From the NCBI GenBank assembly GCA_018873245.2, contig JAEMBT020000005.1:5814001-5878000 (forward strand): a DNA stretch of 64,000 nucleotides, in the 5' to 3' direction. Each line of letters opens with the position of its first letter. Within the stretch, counting starts at the first letter, position 1. The stretch is from Archegozetes longisetosus. Lineage: Eukaryota > Arthropoda > Arachnida > Sarcoptiformes > Trhypochthoniidae. Below are positions 14,501-26,083 of the stretch, piece by piece. The notes under the pieces are model-generated. The model had not been told where the DNA came from, searched no databases, and saw only the letters and a program-made list of their open reading frames with translations. A program made the translations under genes and the position numbers.

Positions 14501-16507
14501 AAACGTCAAATCTGCAAATTTGAAACTCTTCATCTTCAATTATATGATGTATTTTGTGCTGGCACACAACAAGATTTATCTATAAGTTCAATCCAATCAT
14601 AATGAGTTTGAAGTTTAAGCTTTTGCTATAATTTGAATTGATTTAAAAAACACGTTTTGTAACTGAATTAGGTTTCAAGAATATTGAAAAAGTGTTTTAC
14701 TAAAACAAAAAGGTTAGCAAATCGATATGTTACGTAATCTTGAATGTTTTAAATAGCAAGATAAATATGGTTACGCATTAAGCAATATTTTAATTAATAT
14801 AAAAATACGATCTCTCCAATACTGTAAACTATTCTTTTAGTTGAGGCCATCAAAAAATAGCTCACGATTTGCTGTATCATGACTTTGGCGCATCACGATT
14901 ACTCTTTAGATTATTTGCTAATTACTAACAACTTTTGGGAATTATGTCACTTCAACTGGCTATTCTGAATATCTTTCAATTAGTTAGCATGACATAGACC
15001 AACTTATTTTTCAATCTTTAATTCATACCGTACGCACTTTTTATAGTTCATACTTTCATTTCAATTATTATCGATTATAACTATTGAAGACAAACACGAA
15101 TAATAATAGCCTTGCGCCCAATCATAGATTATTCTTCTATTTGAATAAATCAGTCGTTGAGCCACTTTTCAGTGAGAAATGTTAAACTTTAAGTTCATGC
15201 TAACAATACAAAACGTTATTAAACGTTTTTTTTAATTCTTCAATAATAAAACTGTTGAACAGCGATGTTAACCACTAAGCAGTTGTTATGTAAATCTGAT
15301 TAGAAGTGTTCCTCATCTTAAATCATGGCTATATGGGAAGGAGGTGACACCATTTTAGACACTGTTTAATCAATTTAAACGCTACTTCACTACTGACTTC
15401 CATCAAATAATCCAAATTATATTTAATATGACAGCACTACAGGAAATCAGATCTTATCGCTATCTCACAACTTATTTATATTCAAAACATTTCTTTTCTA
15501 ATCCAAATAACTTAATTTATTTGTTTTAAATTGATCAACATTAACGAAAATTATTTTCTAAGTTAGCAACTCTTTGGCTGATTAATGATACAGTAAAACC
15601 TCGTATGCGCTTCAGTGGCATTTGGAGATGAATATCAAAATTGAATAGGAAAATATGGCTTAAATGTTATTGGTTTTTGAAGCCACTTAAGGACAGGTTT
15701 CACTGTAGTAGAAAATGTCTTGTGGTTACCAACTGATAAGTTTAAGTGTGAGGATAAAAATAATTAAATTGTTGAAATTCAAGTATAAACTTGTAAATCC
15801 GTTCTAAACCGTTATGACTGGAAACTTAAACAAACTGACTAAACAACTTAAAACTAATGATTACTACAACGGAAATTGATAATCATTCCATTTTAACATG
15901 AGTGTCATTTATTACTTGACTCAGTTTCACGTATTTCCCTCACCACTTATCTAATAACATATCAACAATAGATATTGATTCATGTTGAAAATATATCAAA
16001 ATTAGTATTCATTTTACATTTCTATTAATCTCAATCATTAGTGAAACAAATGGAATATTTGATCAAATCCATTATAAAAACTATCTTAATATAAGTGGTC
16101 GATAGTTATGCAACAGTTAGGCTATAAAGCCATTACTATAGTACGGATCTGTCAGTAACTCATTTTAACTGTCATGCATTTAGTTCTTCTCTCATTAAAT
16201 TTGCAAATTTGCAGTCATTCTGAATAAATTATCAATAAGTGGCTTCAAATATAAGGATGGCTTGTATTGTTTCAGGCTGTTCTGCAAAAATGATTGTCTA
16301 ATGAAAAATATCCTCGCAATCATTGTATGAATCGAAATAAACTCAAATGATAGAGACTACGAAAAGTTTGAAAAGCATAAGATAAGCAAAAAATGAGAAC
16401 TGATATCAAGTTCAATACTATTATATTAATTGTTGTTAAACCATTTAAAATATTTACAACAGATTGAATATTTTATAAATCTACACAAGATATGATTACT
16501 TTTGAAA

Positions 16508-18394
16508 TTAAAGTTTGCGTCTTTGTCTCTCAGCGATTCTTTGTTCAATCATTTCTTTATATTCTCTGCTGTCTTCCTCCCATGGACGCGGAGCACGAAT
16601 ATTTTTCCAATTATCGATATCTGTAGTCTTAACCATTGTTTGGTACTCTTCTTCTAGAGTTTTCGTTGGTTCTACTTTAAAACCCGCTTCTTTGAGTAGT
16701 TGAGGCGTTAACTTAAAAACAATTGAAATTGAGTAAATAAACGGTTTTTAATAAGTTATAATAATTGAGACTCCTAATATTCAGGTTTAAAACATTTTCA
16801 ACTTGTCTCTAAACAACTCGATAATATCTCGAAATAGTCAACCAATTATCTTATCCTAACACATACTATTGAACATTTAAACATCTGGTAATAACCTCCT
16901 TATAGTGAAGTCTCGTTGTGCTCAATGTGAGTTATCGGTCTCCAGTGGTTCACTATACAGAGGATTTACTGCAATAGCATGTAATGAGTTTGTGTGAGAA
17001 CAGATCTTATATTATAAGATCGTGAAACAAGAAAAATAGTTATGTACGATCATTTAGTTAAACTTCATCTTAAAAGGTTTCAACTGTTATAGGGTTTCGA
17101 CTATCAATTCATTTAATTGGCAACAATGAATTTAGTTTTTAAACTTGAAATCGCAAATTATCTGATTACTTAAACTAATGAAGCGACACATATTGTACTG
17201 TATTTAGTTATTAATGGTAAACGTTTTTATGCACTCTAATTTGTCTGAAATACACCTGTGATAAAAAGATAACTCAAATAAATGAACTTTAATTTTGGTA
17301 CAACATTTTCGTCGAGTCATAACAGTTGTAGTTTGAAAAAATGAAGTAATCAATACGTTAACGATTATGTTGAGAAACAGTATAACTTCGATTATAAGAT
17401 TTCTCAGTGTTTTTCAACTGAGTAACCTGGCAAAGTTTCAATACATGTTAATATTGTAAAATTAATAGTTAATCAACCATTGAGACGGCACTAATGCTCT
17501 TAATGACAATGAAAAAAGCTGTCAATGTGTGTTCACTGTGTGTTATGTTTTTTAAAACTTAAACTATTTGTTCATGCCATCATTGAGATACACCCGCAAA
17601 CACTAAATTTTCCTAACACAAAAAATAATGTTCTTTATGTTTTTATAACAATCACTTGATGTTTGAAATATTAAATCGCTCTGAGATCGTGGGCTCAATT
17701 GACAATAGCTTGAGCTATAGTTAAATGAGTTCAAACTCATTACTTATTATTCAAACTATTTGTAATTGAATTAATATGTTATTATTTTTATGCAAATTTC
17801 AAATCTATTGTGAACTATATTGTAAATTAATAAAATTGTAGACTAAGACATATAAACAAATAACTATTTACTTGAAGATGTGATTAAAAGAGCGTTAAAC
17901 TAGTTTTATATTGACTTTTTGTTAGTGTGATCTATAAAAGGATTGCAAATCATATTACTACTTAGCACAAAATTTGATTCAATCATTTTTCATTTCTTAC
18001 TTTTCAAACCAATCCCATAGCTCTCAACTTTCAATAACTTAAACTATAATTATGCTAATCAACAACTAATTATCAATATTTCTGTGATCATTTCAGACTT
18101 ACTCCCAATTGTTTCTTATGTCGACTAACTTCATACCGAACTGACGCAAATTCTTTCAGAACAAATGAACCACCAACTACAAAAATCTGAGAATAGAAAC
18201 ATTTTCAATTAATTGAGTTAATTTAATTGAGAAATAAATGCAGTTTTGATTAGTTATCAATCAATTAGTATTTCAATTATGAAGTTGTATTGACCTCAAT
18301 TACAATAACTTTAATAAAAACATACCATAAAAGGTAAACCATATTTGAAAAAATGATTGTTTTTCACTCTTTTTATATAATTTGATAAATTCAT
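16508..18394 (-). CDS. COX16: cytochrome c oxidase assembly protein COX16
   Basis: Three minus-strand exons, 18394-18326, 18186-18103 and 16711-16508, join in phase 0 through GTATGT...AG and GTAAGT...AG introns (139 and 1391 bp) into a 118-residue protein; the human protein has 106. The layout matches COX16: a short basic start, then one transmembrane segment at about residues 18-33 (YGLPFMIFVVGGSFVL, crossing the exon 1/2 junction), KEFASVRYE after it, and the signature WKNIRAPRPWEE at about 86-97. The C-terminal tail (MIEQRIAERQRRKL) is more basic than in vertebrates. COX16 is a single-pass inner-membrane protein that helps insert and mature the COX1/COX2 core of complex IV. It is divergent from MRPS5, sharing a 405-bp upstream region. 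The exon chain was assembled by eye; the family call rests on the tail signature and the membrane segment. Confidence 0.9.
16712..18102 (-). other. COX16 intron 2 (1391 bp)
   Basis: Bounded by GTAAGT at 18102 and an AAG acceptor at 16712 on the minus strand. It is far larger than the other introns in this cluster. I see nothing inside except AT-rich sequence. Confidence 0.8.
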
Positions 18395-18799
18395 GAAACT
18401 TCTAGTATAATTATTTTCGATTTTTTGTTAATTTATTTAGTAATTAATGCTTGAAATATTGAGAAAAAAGTTTGTTAAGAAATCAATGCTTTTCAAATAT
18501 TTGTTTTACCATTTATTCAACACAAATAACGCTATTATTTGTCATTTGATTTTTCACAAAATAAAATGTTTAAAACAATTTTATGAGATCCTTAATCAAA
18601 TAAATTGGTAAAAATGATTCAACTTTGTATATCAAATTCACAATCATCTCATAGCCGAAACACTCGATTACAATTATATTACCGAGAAATTCAGATTAGA
18701 TTTCTAAGCGTAATATTTGTATAACTGATAAATACTTTCGGCATTTGTTTACATGTGTTCTGCAATTTAAATATTCAATTAATATCTGTTAATGAAAAT
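18395..18799. promoter_or_regulatory. shared bidirectional promoter region of COX16 and MRPS5
   Basis: These 405 bp separate the divergent start codons of two nuclear genes for mitochondrial proteins and must contain both 5' UTRs and core promoters. The sequence is very AT-rich. No classical TATA box or NRF-type palindrome can be assigned with confidence. Co-regulation is inferred from arrangement. Confidence 0.7.
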
Positions 18800-20217
18800 A
18801 TGTTTAAACTAAGTTTAGGTGTATTTAGGCAATCAGTAAACACAATATTAATCAATGCTAAAATCAATAAATCATCAAATCTGATAAATTACGAGATAAT
18901 ACGAGAAAGCACTTCGTTTTATACCAGATGTAAGTTACAACTCTATTTCCAGATCAAATGATTTAATTATTAAAATCAACTATTCAATCAATCTCTTATC
19001 TGTCATACGAAGTGCCGGCTGAACGCCTTTGGAAAGGAGTCACAACTGTTAGTAATGCTGGTCGAAGAAGAGGTCGAGGAAAGGGTACGTCAAAGAAGGT
19101 CGCAAAAGATCTAAATAGAGGACAAGTGATTGGCGTTGGTAAGAAGAATGTAGTTTGGCCTGGGCTCAATGCACCCATTCTTAAGGGCAGAGAAGTAGTC
19201 GAAAGGAGAGAATTGGAACCAGACTTAGAATATCAGCAAAAGCTTATTAAGATGAGGGACCATATGGAAAAACACTCCAGAATCAAAGTCCATCCTTTGG
19301 AGAGGGGTTGGAGTGGAACTAGAATGCACGGCCGGTGGATCGGTCCACCAGACCCTATCGTCGGAGAAGAGTTTGTTGGCTTCGATACTAAAGTCTTATT
19401 CATGAAACCCATTTTCTGTACCAAAGCAAACTTTGGCAAAACTAAACGCATTGCAGTCCTATCAGTTACCGGTAACAGAAATGGTTTGGCTGGATTTGCT
19501 GTTGGTAAGTCTAGAGATGCCAGAACCGCACTGAAGAAGTCCAAGAACAAAGCAGGACAACGACTCCGTTATATAGAGCTAGATGATGGACACACTGTTT
19601 TGCATGACTTCTATTCTCGATTCGGTTGCACTAAAGTTTTCGTTCAAAAGATGCCAAAAGGCTACGGACTTGTAGCTCATCGATGTGTTCGAGGCATTTG
19701 TGAAGCTCTCGGAATAACTGATATTCATTGCAAAGTGGAGGGCGCAGAAAAGAATTACTTGAATTTGACGCGAGCCTTCTTTCTGGGACTCATTAAACAA
19801 AAGACATTTCAACAAATGGCTGATGAAAAAGGTCTACATGTGGTTGAATTCACAGATAATAGAGAAAATTATCCAGTTGTAAGGGCGTCACCATCTGGTC
19901 GGTGTAGAACTGACGAAGAGATCGGTTCAGATGAAATTCTTGACTTCAGTATGTATGTACACGACGGAAAAGTTAGAAAGCAAGTCATAAAGAAGCCGGC
20001 TTTCTATACAAGACTTCCTTCCTGGCAGACATATATCAAGAGATGGCACACACTTAGAAGCAGAGAACAAGTTAAAATTAATCTTATTGCCAAACATGGA
20101 GTTCTAGACAGCTATGTGACCGTTCGAGAAAAACAAAGAATCGCTGCTAAAAGAGCGGCTCTGATCGAAAGCGGCCAAATAGAAGCAGATAATGAGCAGA
20201 AACAAGATATCAATTAA
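18800..20217 (+). CDS. MRPS5: mitochondrial small ribosomal subunit protein uS5m (MRPS5)
   Basis: Two plus-strand exons, 18800-18929 and 19013-20217, are joined by an 83-bp phase-1 intron (GTAAGT...GAAG) giving 444 residues; human MRPS5 has 430. The junction reads FYTR-L-PAERLWKG, continuing the conserved start of the mature protein. Exon 1 encodes a basic, acid-poor leader (MFKLSLGVFRQSVNTI) typical of a mitochondrial targeting peptide; an in-frame stop at 18722 fixes this ATG. Residues about 50-75 form the basic RRRGRGKG segment and LNRGQVIGVGKKN follows. The S5 N-terminal domain includes AVLSVTGNRNGLAGFAVGK (about 191-209) and the S5 C-terminal domain KMPKGYGLVAHRCVRGI (about 256-272). The protein binds 12S rRNA in the mitoribosomal small subunit. 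A polyadenylation signal AATAAA follows at 20276-20281. Taking the gene to start at GTG 19012 would lose the import signal. Confidence 0.96.
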
Positions 20218-20514
20218 TTCTCATAAATTTATTCTATTAGAGTTTACAATTCATTAATTCTTTTATCAGTTGATCAATAAAATCAGAATAAAATCAGTCT
20301 TGATTCAATTCAATTCAGTATTTCATTCAATTATAACTCAACAGTAAGAGCGATAAGAGATCTTATCAATAGAGAGCTTCAAACAAATGCATTCTGCATT
20401 CAAGACTAATATGTTAGAATTTGATAAAATTTAATATATTTAATATTAGCCTAAAATCTTAACTAACTTTACAACACATTAAAATATAACTTGAAATGTT
20501 TTGAAACAATTGAT
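20218..20514. terminator. convergent 3' intergenic region of MRPS5 and glycogen phosphorylase
   Basis: A 297-bp spacer between facing stop codons. AATAAA for the plus-strand gene lies at 20276-20281. On the minus strand the phosphorylase stop codon is itself embedded in CATAAATAAATC, giving an AATAAA at the stop. The 3' UTRs may overlap. Confidence 0.7.
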
Positions 20515-23500
20515 TTATTTATGCTTTTGCAGTCTTCGAGGGTTAGCCTTTGGCACACTATTTGAAGTACCATTAGTTTGGACTGTATTTTTATCTTCGG
20601 TGTCTTTTGGCTCATGAGGTGCTGGCAGTTTCTCCCAACTAGGCTCCACGTTCCATATTTCTCTGGCATATTCAGAAATAGTACGATCACTCGAGAACTT
20701 TCCAGAGGATGCGATATTCAGGATGGCCATTTTTGTCCACTCTTCAGGATTCTGATTCAAGTTTTCATCAATTATTATAACTAATCAACGTAAAAGTTAA
20801 TCATAATTACTCACAGTGTACATTTCAGAAACCTTTTCCTGGCATTTAATATAGTCGTCATAATCAGCTAATACTAAGAAGCGGTCGTGATTAAGTAGAA
20901 CATTAACGACATCCTTGAACAAGTCTGGATTGTTGGGACTGAAGAAACCATTATTGATTTGGTCGATCACAGTACGAAGTTCTGGATTCTTATTGTAGTA
21001 ATCCCATGCATTGTATCCTTTACGTTGAAGTTCCACTACTTCATCTTCGTTCATACCGAAGATGAATATGTTTTCAGGTCCCATCTCTTCCCTCATCTCT
21101 ACATTTGCGCCATCAAGAGTTCCAATAGTGAGCGCGCCGTTTAGCTGATGGAATCAATAAGATATAGAAAAAAAATCTCAGGAAAAGCTTATTGGAAACT
21201 TGCCATGAATTTCATATTTCCAGTTCCAGACGCTTCTGTTCCAGCGGTTGAAATTTGTTCACTCAGATCGGCCGCTGGTATGATCTTTTCTGCATAAGAA
21301 ACGCGATAGTTTTCGAGATAAATAACTTTCAATCTGTCGCCTACTACGGGATCATTATTAACGACTGCGGCCACATGATTGATCAGTCGTATTATTTGTT
21401 TTGCGATATGATATCCAGGAGCGGCTTTGCCACCAACCTGTCCAGAACAATCCGTTAGATTTGAGCTAAACTGATAACTTACTAACAAAGAGATCATTTA
21501 TACAGACCATTATAGTTCGCGGAACAAAATGAGCCGCTGGATCACGTTTAATGCGATTGTAGAGAGTAATAATGTGAAGACAATTAAGTAATTGACGTTT
21601 ATATTCATGGATGCGCTTAACTTGAATATCGAACATAGAAGACGGGTTGACCTGAACACCATACTCTTTGTAGAGAAGGTCTGCGAGTCTCATCTTATTC
21701 TCCTGCTTCACTGTTTGTACCGCTCGAATAAAGGTCGGGTCGTTTACAAATTGCTTCAATTTTTCCAACTGTTCCAAATGGACTATCCATTCTTCACCAA
21801 TCTTGTCAGCAATCAGATCAGACAATCCAGGATTGCACATGACAAGCCATCGTCGAGGAGTTATGCCATTAGTTTTGTTGTTGAACTTTTCGGGGGTCAT
21901 TTCGTAGAAGTCTTTGAAAATATGTTTTTTGATAATTTCCGAGTGGATGAACGCAACACCTGAAGGAAGAAAGAAACCAAGTTTAGTTGATGACTAAATG
22001 AGAAATGATTACCATTAACAGAGTGTGAGCCAACAATAGCAAGATTAGCCATATTAATTTTCTTTTCTGGCTCTTCTTCAACTAAAGACATTGTTCTCAA
22101 ACGACCCATATCCCCGGAAAAGAATTTGCTGACTTCCTGTAAATGCCTCATGTTTATTTCATAGATTATCTGCAAATGGCGCGGCAGAACATATTCAAGG
22201 AGACCACAGGGCCAGCGCTCCAATGCTTCGGGCAGAACAGTGTGATTAGTGTAAGCGCAAGTTCGAACTGTGATATCCCAGGCCTTATCCCAACTCAAGC
22301 CTTCAATATCGACCAGAATTCGCATCAATTCTGGTATTGCCAGAGCCGGATGCGTGTCGTTTAGTTGTATTGCAACTAAAAGAGGAATATTAGTCATCGC
22401 CTTTCATTTTGTTGTAATTAAATCTAAACAAACCTTTGTCGGGAAACGCATCAAAAGAATTTCTAACATGTTCTTTAGATCCAAACTTAGATGACTTATA
22501 GCGACGAATAATGTCTTGAAGAGTGGCCGCAACCATAAAGTATTCTTGTTTGAGACGCAATTCTCTGCCTTCGAACACATTATCATTTGGATACAAAACA
22601 CGAGTTATATTTTCGGCAGTGTTTCGATCGAGAACGGCTTGAATATAGTCTCCATTATTGAAGAATTTCAAATTGAAATGATTGGGAGACTTAGCACTCC
22701 ATAATCTCATAGTATTGACTACATTATTGCGATATCCAGGAACAGGACTATCGTATGGCATCGCATACACAGTCATAGTGTCGACCCATTTGGCGCCACC
22801 CTCTGTGTTCTCAACTCTACCGTAGAAGTTGACCGGCAATAGGTACTCAGGTCTAGACTTTTCCCATGGATTGCCGAATCGTAACCAGTCATCAGGTTCT
22901 TCCACTTGCTCGCAGTTCTTGATTCTCTGCGCAAAGATCCATATTCATAGCGAAGACCATATCCATAGCCAGCAATGCCAAGAGTGGCCATGGAGTCGAG
23001 GAAGCAGGCAGCCAGACGTCCGAGACCTCCATTGCCAAGTCCAGCATCTTCTTCTATCTCTTCCAATTCTTCGATATCAAGTCCCAATTGATAGAGGGCT
23101 TCATCGCAAGCGGATTGCAAATCAATGTTGATCATTGTATTGGTCAATTGACGACCGATATAGTATTCGAGTGATAGATAATAAACGCGCTAAATATTAG
23201 ATAAATTGATTGATAAATTGACTTTTTTCTGTCAAATTTAAGCTTAGTGATAACATGCATCAAAAGTTAGATTTAGAAAATTATCTCTGTTTTAATGAAG
23301 ATCAAGGCTAAGACTAACTTCAAGGACCATTTACTATACTGTATTCTATAAGAAGACTTGTGCTACAAAAGAGCAGAAAATCTTGTTTTCTCAGCAAAAA
23401 TAATCTAAAAAACAATTTACAGTGAATGAAAGGTTTACGAAAGGCTTACCTTAGGATCTTTTTCGTAATAATTCTGTTGAGTTCTGATCCATCGGGAGAC

Positions 23501-23879
23501 CAAATGTTCTCTGACGGTGTGAGCTAAAGCGAAGAAATAGTCTCTAGTGGTGGCTACATTTCTGTCTTTGGCCAAAGTGTAGTGCACGTGACGATTAAAT
23601 GACCTCTTCACTTCTGTCACATTACCAACTATGACAACAAATAATTAGACAAATTAGTGATCGATTTATTTGCAATAATAATAATAATCTGATTCAATGA
23701 AAAACACTATGCATTAAGCCTTCATATCTTTAAACAATCAATTGATGCAAACCGTCAGCTATTCCTTAAGCTTAAGGCTTCTTATGATTAAATAAATAAT
23801 TAATTAATTGATTCAAACCGTCAGCTATTCCTCGAACACTGATTTGTTTTCTTCGGTCGGCATCACTTGTGACAGACAT
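20515..23879 (-). CDS. GlyP: glycogen phosphorylase, 8 exons, with one missing base in exon 3
   Basis: Exons (minus): 23879-23819, 23628-23450, 23189-22434, 22375-22013, 21959-21508, 21437-21204, 21144-20815, 20751-20515. With the missing base allowed for, about 870 residues; animal homologues are near 842-844, the surplus being a polar C-terminal tail after LPAPHEPK. The enzyme splits terminal alpha-1,4 bonds of glycogen with phosphate to give glucose-1-phosphate. Visible hallmarks: the phosphorylase-kinase site RRKQISVRG with Ser14, [43 protein letters not shown], and [10 protein letters not shown] with the pyridoxal-phosphate lysine at about 680. The introns are mostly 53-70 nt (introns 1 and 2 are 190 and 260); intron 6 starts GCAAGT (GC-AG) and intron 5 starts GTCTGT. 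At about 22937 the frame breaks between Gly and Phe of YEYG(I)F, where one nucleotide is absent. All other conserved segments are intact, so I read it as a functional gene with a probable sequence error. Confidence 0.96.
22936..22940 (-). other. single-base frameshift in glycogen phosphorylase exon 3
   Basis: Upstream frame reads RYEYG then continues SLRRESR, while the family motif [19 protein letters not shown] is found intact in the next frame. One missing base after the Gly codon accounts for the whole discrepancy. No stop or splice site lies nearby that would explain it otherwise. Confidence 0.9.
23741..23832 (-). repeat. direct repeat copying the 3' end of exon 1 and its splice donor
   Basis: A 26-bp block at 23807-23832, spanning the last 14 coding bases of phosphorylase exon 1 and the start of intron 1, recurs at 23741-23766 inside intron 1 with one mismatch. 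The copy therefore carries a second potential donor 66 bp downstream of the real one. Confidence 0.9.
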
Positions 23880-25902
23880 TATTCCGCGTGAACTAGTCGT
23901 TAGGTAAAAGTTGAGTTGAAAATGAGAGAAGTATAGTAATAAATTGAATAATTATAGTCGAGCTGAGCAACGATTTCTGAATTTGATGATAAACGAGAGA
24001 ACGGAATAAAACTAAAAGTGAAAACTTGAAGGATATAGACGTATGTGATTGGCTCTTTTTCTATCCGAGTCTATGCTATAGCCTCAGTAACACAACCATC
24101 TCCAAACATTTAACATTGAATTTAATATATCAGTCGTCTCACTCTTGGATCAGTCCATTATATCACACACTGAACACTCACTTCTGAGTCAAATATGTGA
24201 CATGCAATTACTATTTAGCACTTAAGCTATGTTTACTTCTTTTACAAATATGTGTCATATTGACTTAATTTCTAATTTTCGTACACTTTGCGTGCTATAT
24301 ATGAAACTTTACTTTTTGTTTAGTTTAATTTGACTTGAACGCAAACTCATTTAGAAAGTTTTAATTTTAAAATGAAACTATTTGTCGAGCTTTTCAAGTG
24401 CATGCTGTATTTTATTGTCCTATTTACGAGCTCTTATTATTTGCAAAACGATGAACTTTTTTTATTTGATATGTGTCTGTCAGATAAGATTTCCTTCCCC
24501 TTGAAAAACTGCATATCTAAAAATGACTAAATTTTGGGGCAATTATCTCATATATTTATACTGGTTTTACAAATAATTGATTGATCTATGAATAAGTGTA
24601 ATACTGTTTTGGCTGCTATACACTATACTTTGTAAAATGCTCTGTAGCAAATGCGACGTCAACGTTGAAGTTTCCAAATGCATTTGTTTATCTTTTTGTA
24701 TTTTGTAGATTGTAGATGTAGATTTTACATCATTAGTTCTAACTTTTCCAGTTCCAAAACCTAGAAAATTCATCTAATACACACAAATCTGACCCAACTT
24801 TTTTAATCACACATATTTTTGATAAATCGTTGGATTCTTAATGATTTTGCGAACTTGTCTCCAATGAAATATTAGTTATAAAAAGTTAGATATTTTGTTT
24901 CAATAGAATACTAAAAGTTTAAAAGTTGTGAGAGGTGAATAAATTATTTTAAAAATAATTTTTTATAAAATTAATTTGAATATTTTGATGATATAAGAAG
25001 GAAGATACCGGTTTGGCCCACACTATATGCTATTGAACACCAATAAGCCCTCAGGCTTTGATGGTTAAAATAAGTTCTTGATGAGTCTGAGGTTTAGCCT
25101 TCAACACTATCTAGAACTGAAGCTTAACTTTGAGATTAAGCTGCATGGAAAAATTATGATTTCTGATACCACATGTCGACAGAGATTATTTATTAAGGAA
25201 CTCTTCCCATTGTAGCTCAATGTGTCTATTCTTGTCTACTCTATGTGCTCATTGTTTAAGTTTCGTAACTTTCTGGTCTTTAAGCTTTAATCTTGAAGCA
25301 AGATTCGAAAATTTCCAGAATTAATTCCACTAAACACCAAAGATTAAAGACTGATTCATCTGTTTTTAATAAATAACTAAGTCTAATGCTGTAAAGTCGT
25401 TGCACTCGATTTTTAATGTATTTTTCCAATCATCCGTTGAATTGAACAGCACTTTAGTTCTTCCCATCAATTGAATTATCAGGAATAAGCTGTCATTTTT
25501 GGCATCCGTTAAAGTTATTTGAAGGAGACTACATTGTAGCTGTTACTCTGTCACTCAAGTTAATACATGAGTTCAAATTTTTAAACATTTATGTATATTA
25601 GTAATAATTACTAATAATTATAGTCAGAATGTCATCTATTTACCAAATCGAAACATTGCTTAAACTTTCGAGTACTCAAGTTTTACCAAACTTACTTTAT
25701 CTCAATGTTAAGCTACAAACAGGACAATAATACACCTGTAATCAAAATAAATAATTAGCAAATGCGCATAAATTGAAAACCTTGACCAACTAACACGTCA
25801 ATTTTACATTTTATGACACTGTATATTGGTTTTCAAGCCAGGCTCTGACTAATATCTCAAAAATAAATTTTATAGTTTATACAAACTTTGTTCATGCAAG
25901 AT

Positions 25903-26083
25903 AGATGAAAGCATAAATCAAGAGGGGTCTAGTGGCAGAAACCTTCCGAATTTTGAGTGGGGAATCCCAAAATTGATCGGGTTTAATCGACAACTTTCCG
26001 AATTTCAAAATTTTGGGCAGGGTGCACCAATTATTTTGTTCTGCACAAGTTTTACGCCATAAGACCCCTTTGTGCATCTATGG
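25903..26083. mobile_element. possible MITE-like foldback element
   Basis: The ends are imperfect inverted repeats: left contains caagaggggtctagtggc, right (reverse strand) cacaaaggggtcttatggcg, each preceded further out by atagatg. Inside, ccgaattttg and cccaaaattg words recur in both orientations. The block is GC-richer than its flanks and about 180 bp long, the size of a small non-autonomous DNA transposon. No target-site duplication was confirmed and no second copy is present in the window. Confidence 0.4.

Larger units (their letters stand above)
11794..16507. other. intergenic, no gene seen
   Basis: Upstream flank of the IGFBP/CCN-like exon and downstream flank of COX16. It holds a 25-bp triplicate at 11823-11893, a perfect 20-bp AT palindrome at 12577-12596, short GAGCTT and CAGCT iterations near 13106-13140 and 14106-14136, and a decayed gcatgaaaa array near 14414-14500. 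No open frame resembles a protein. Confidence 0.6.

Noticed and set aside
19233-19550. Minus-strand open frame of 105 codons inside MRPS5
   Set aside because: It is the complement of a conserved coding exon with no independent signals.
19012-20217. MRPS5 as a single-exon gene starting at GTG 19012
   Set aside because: GTG is not a normal start, the import leader would be missing, and a leader exon at 18800-18929 joins through a consensus 83-bp intron in the right phase.
22937-22938. Programmed ribosomal frameshift in glycogen phosphorylase
   Set aside because: No slippery heptamer or downstream structure, and no animal phosphorylase is known to need one.
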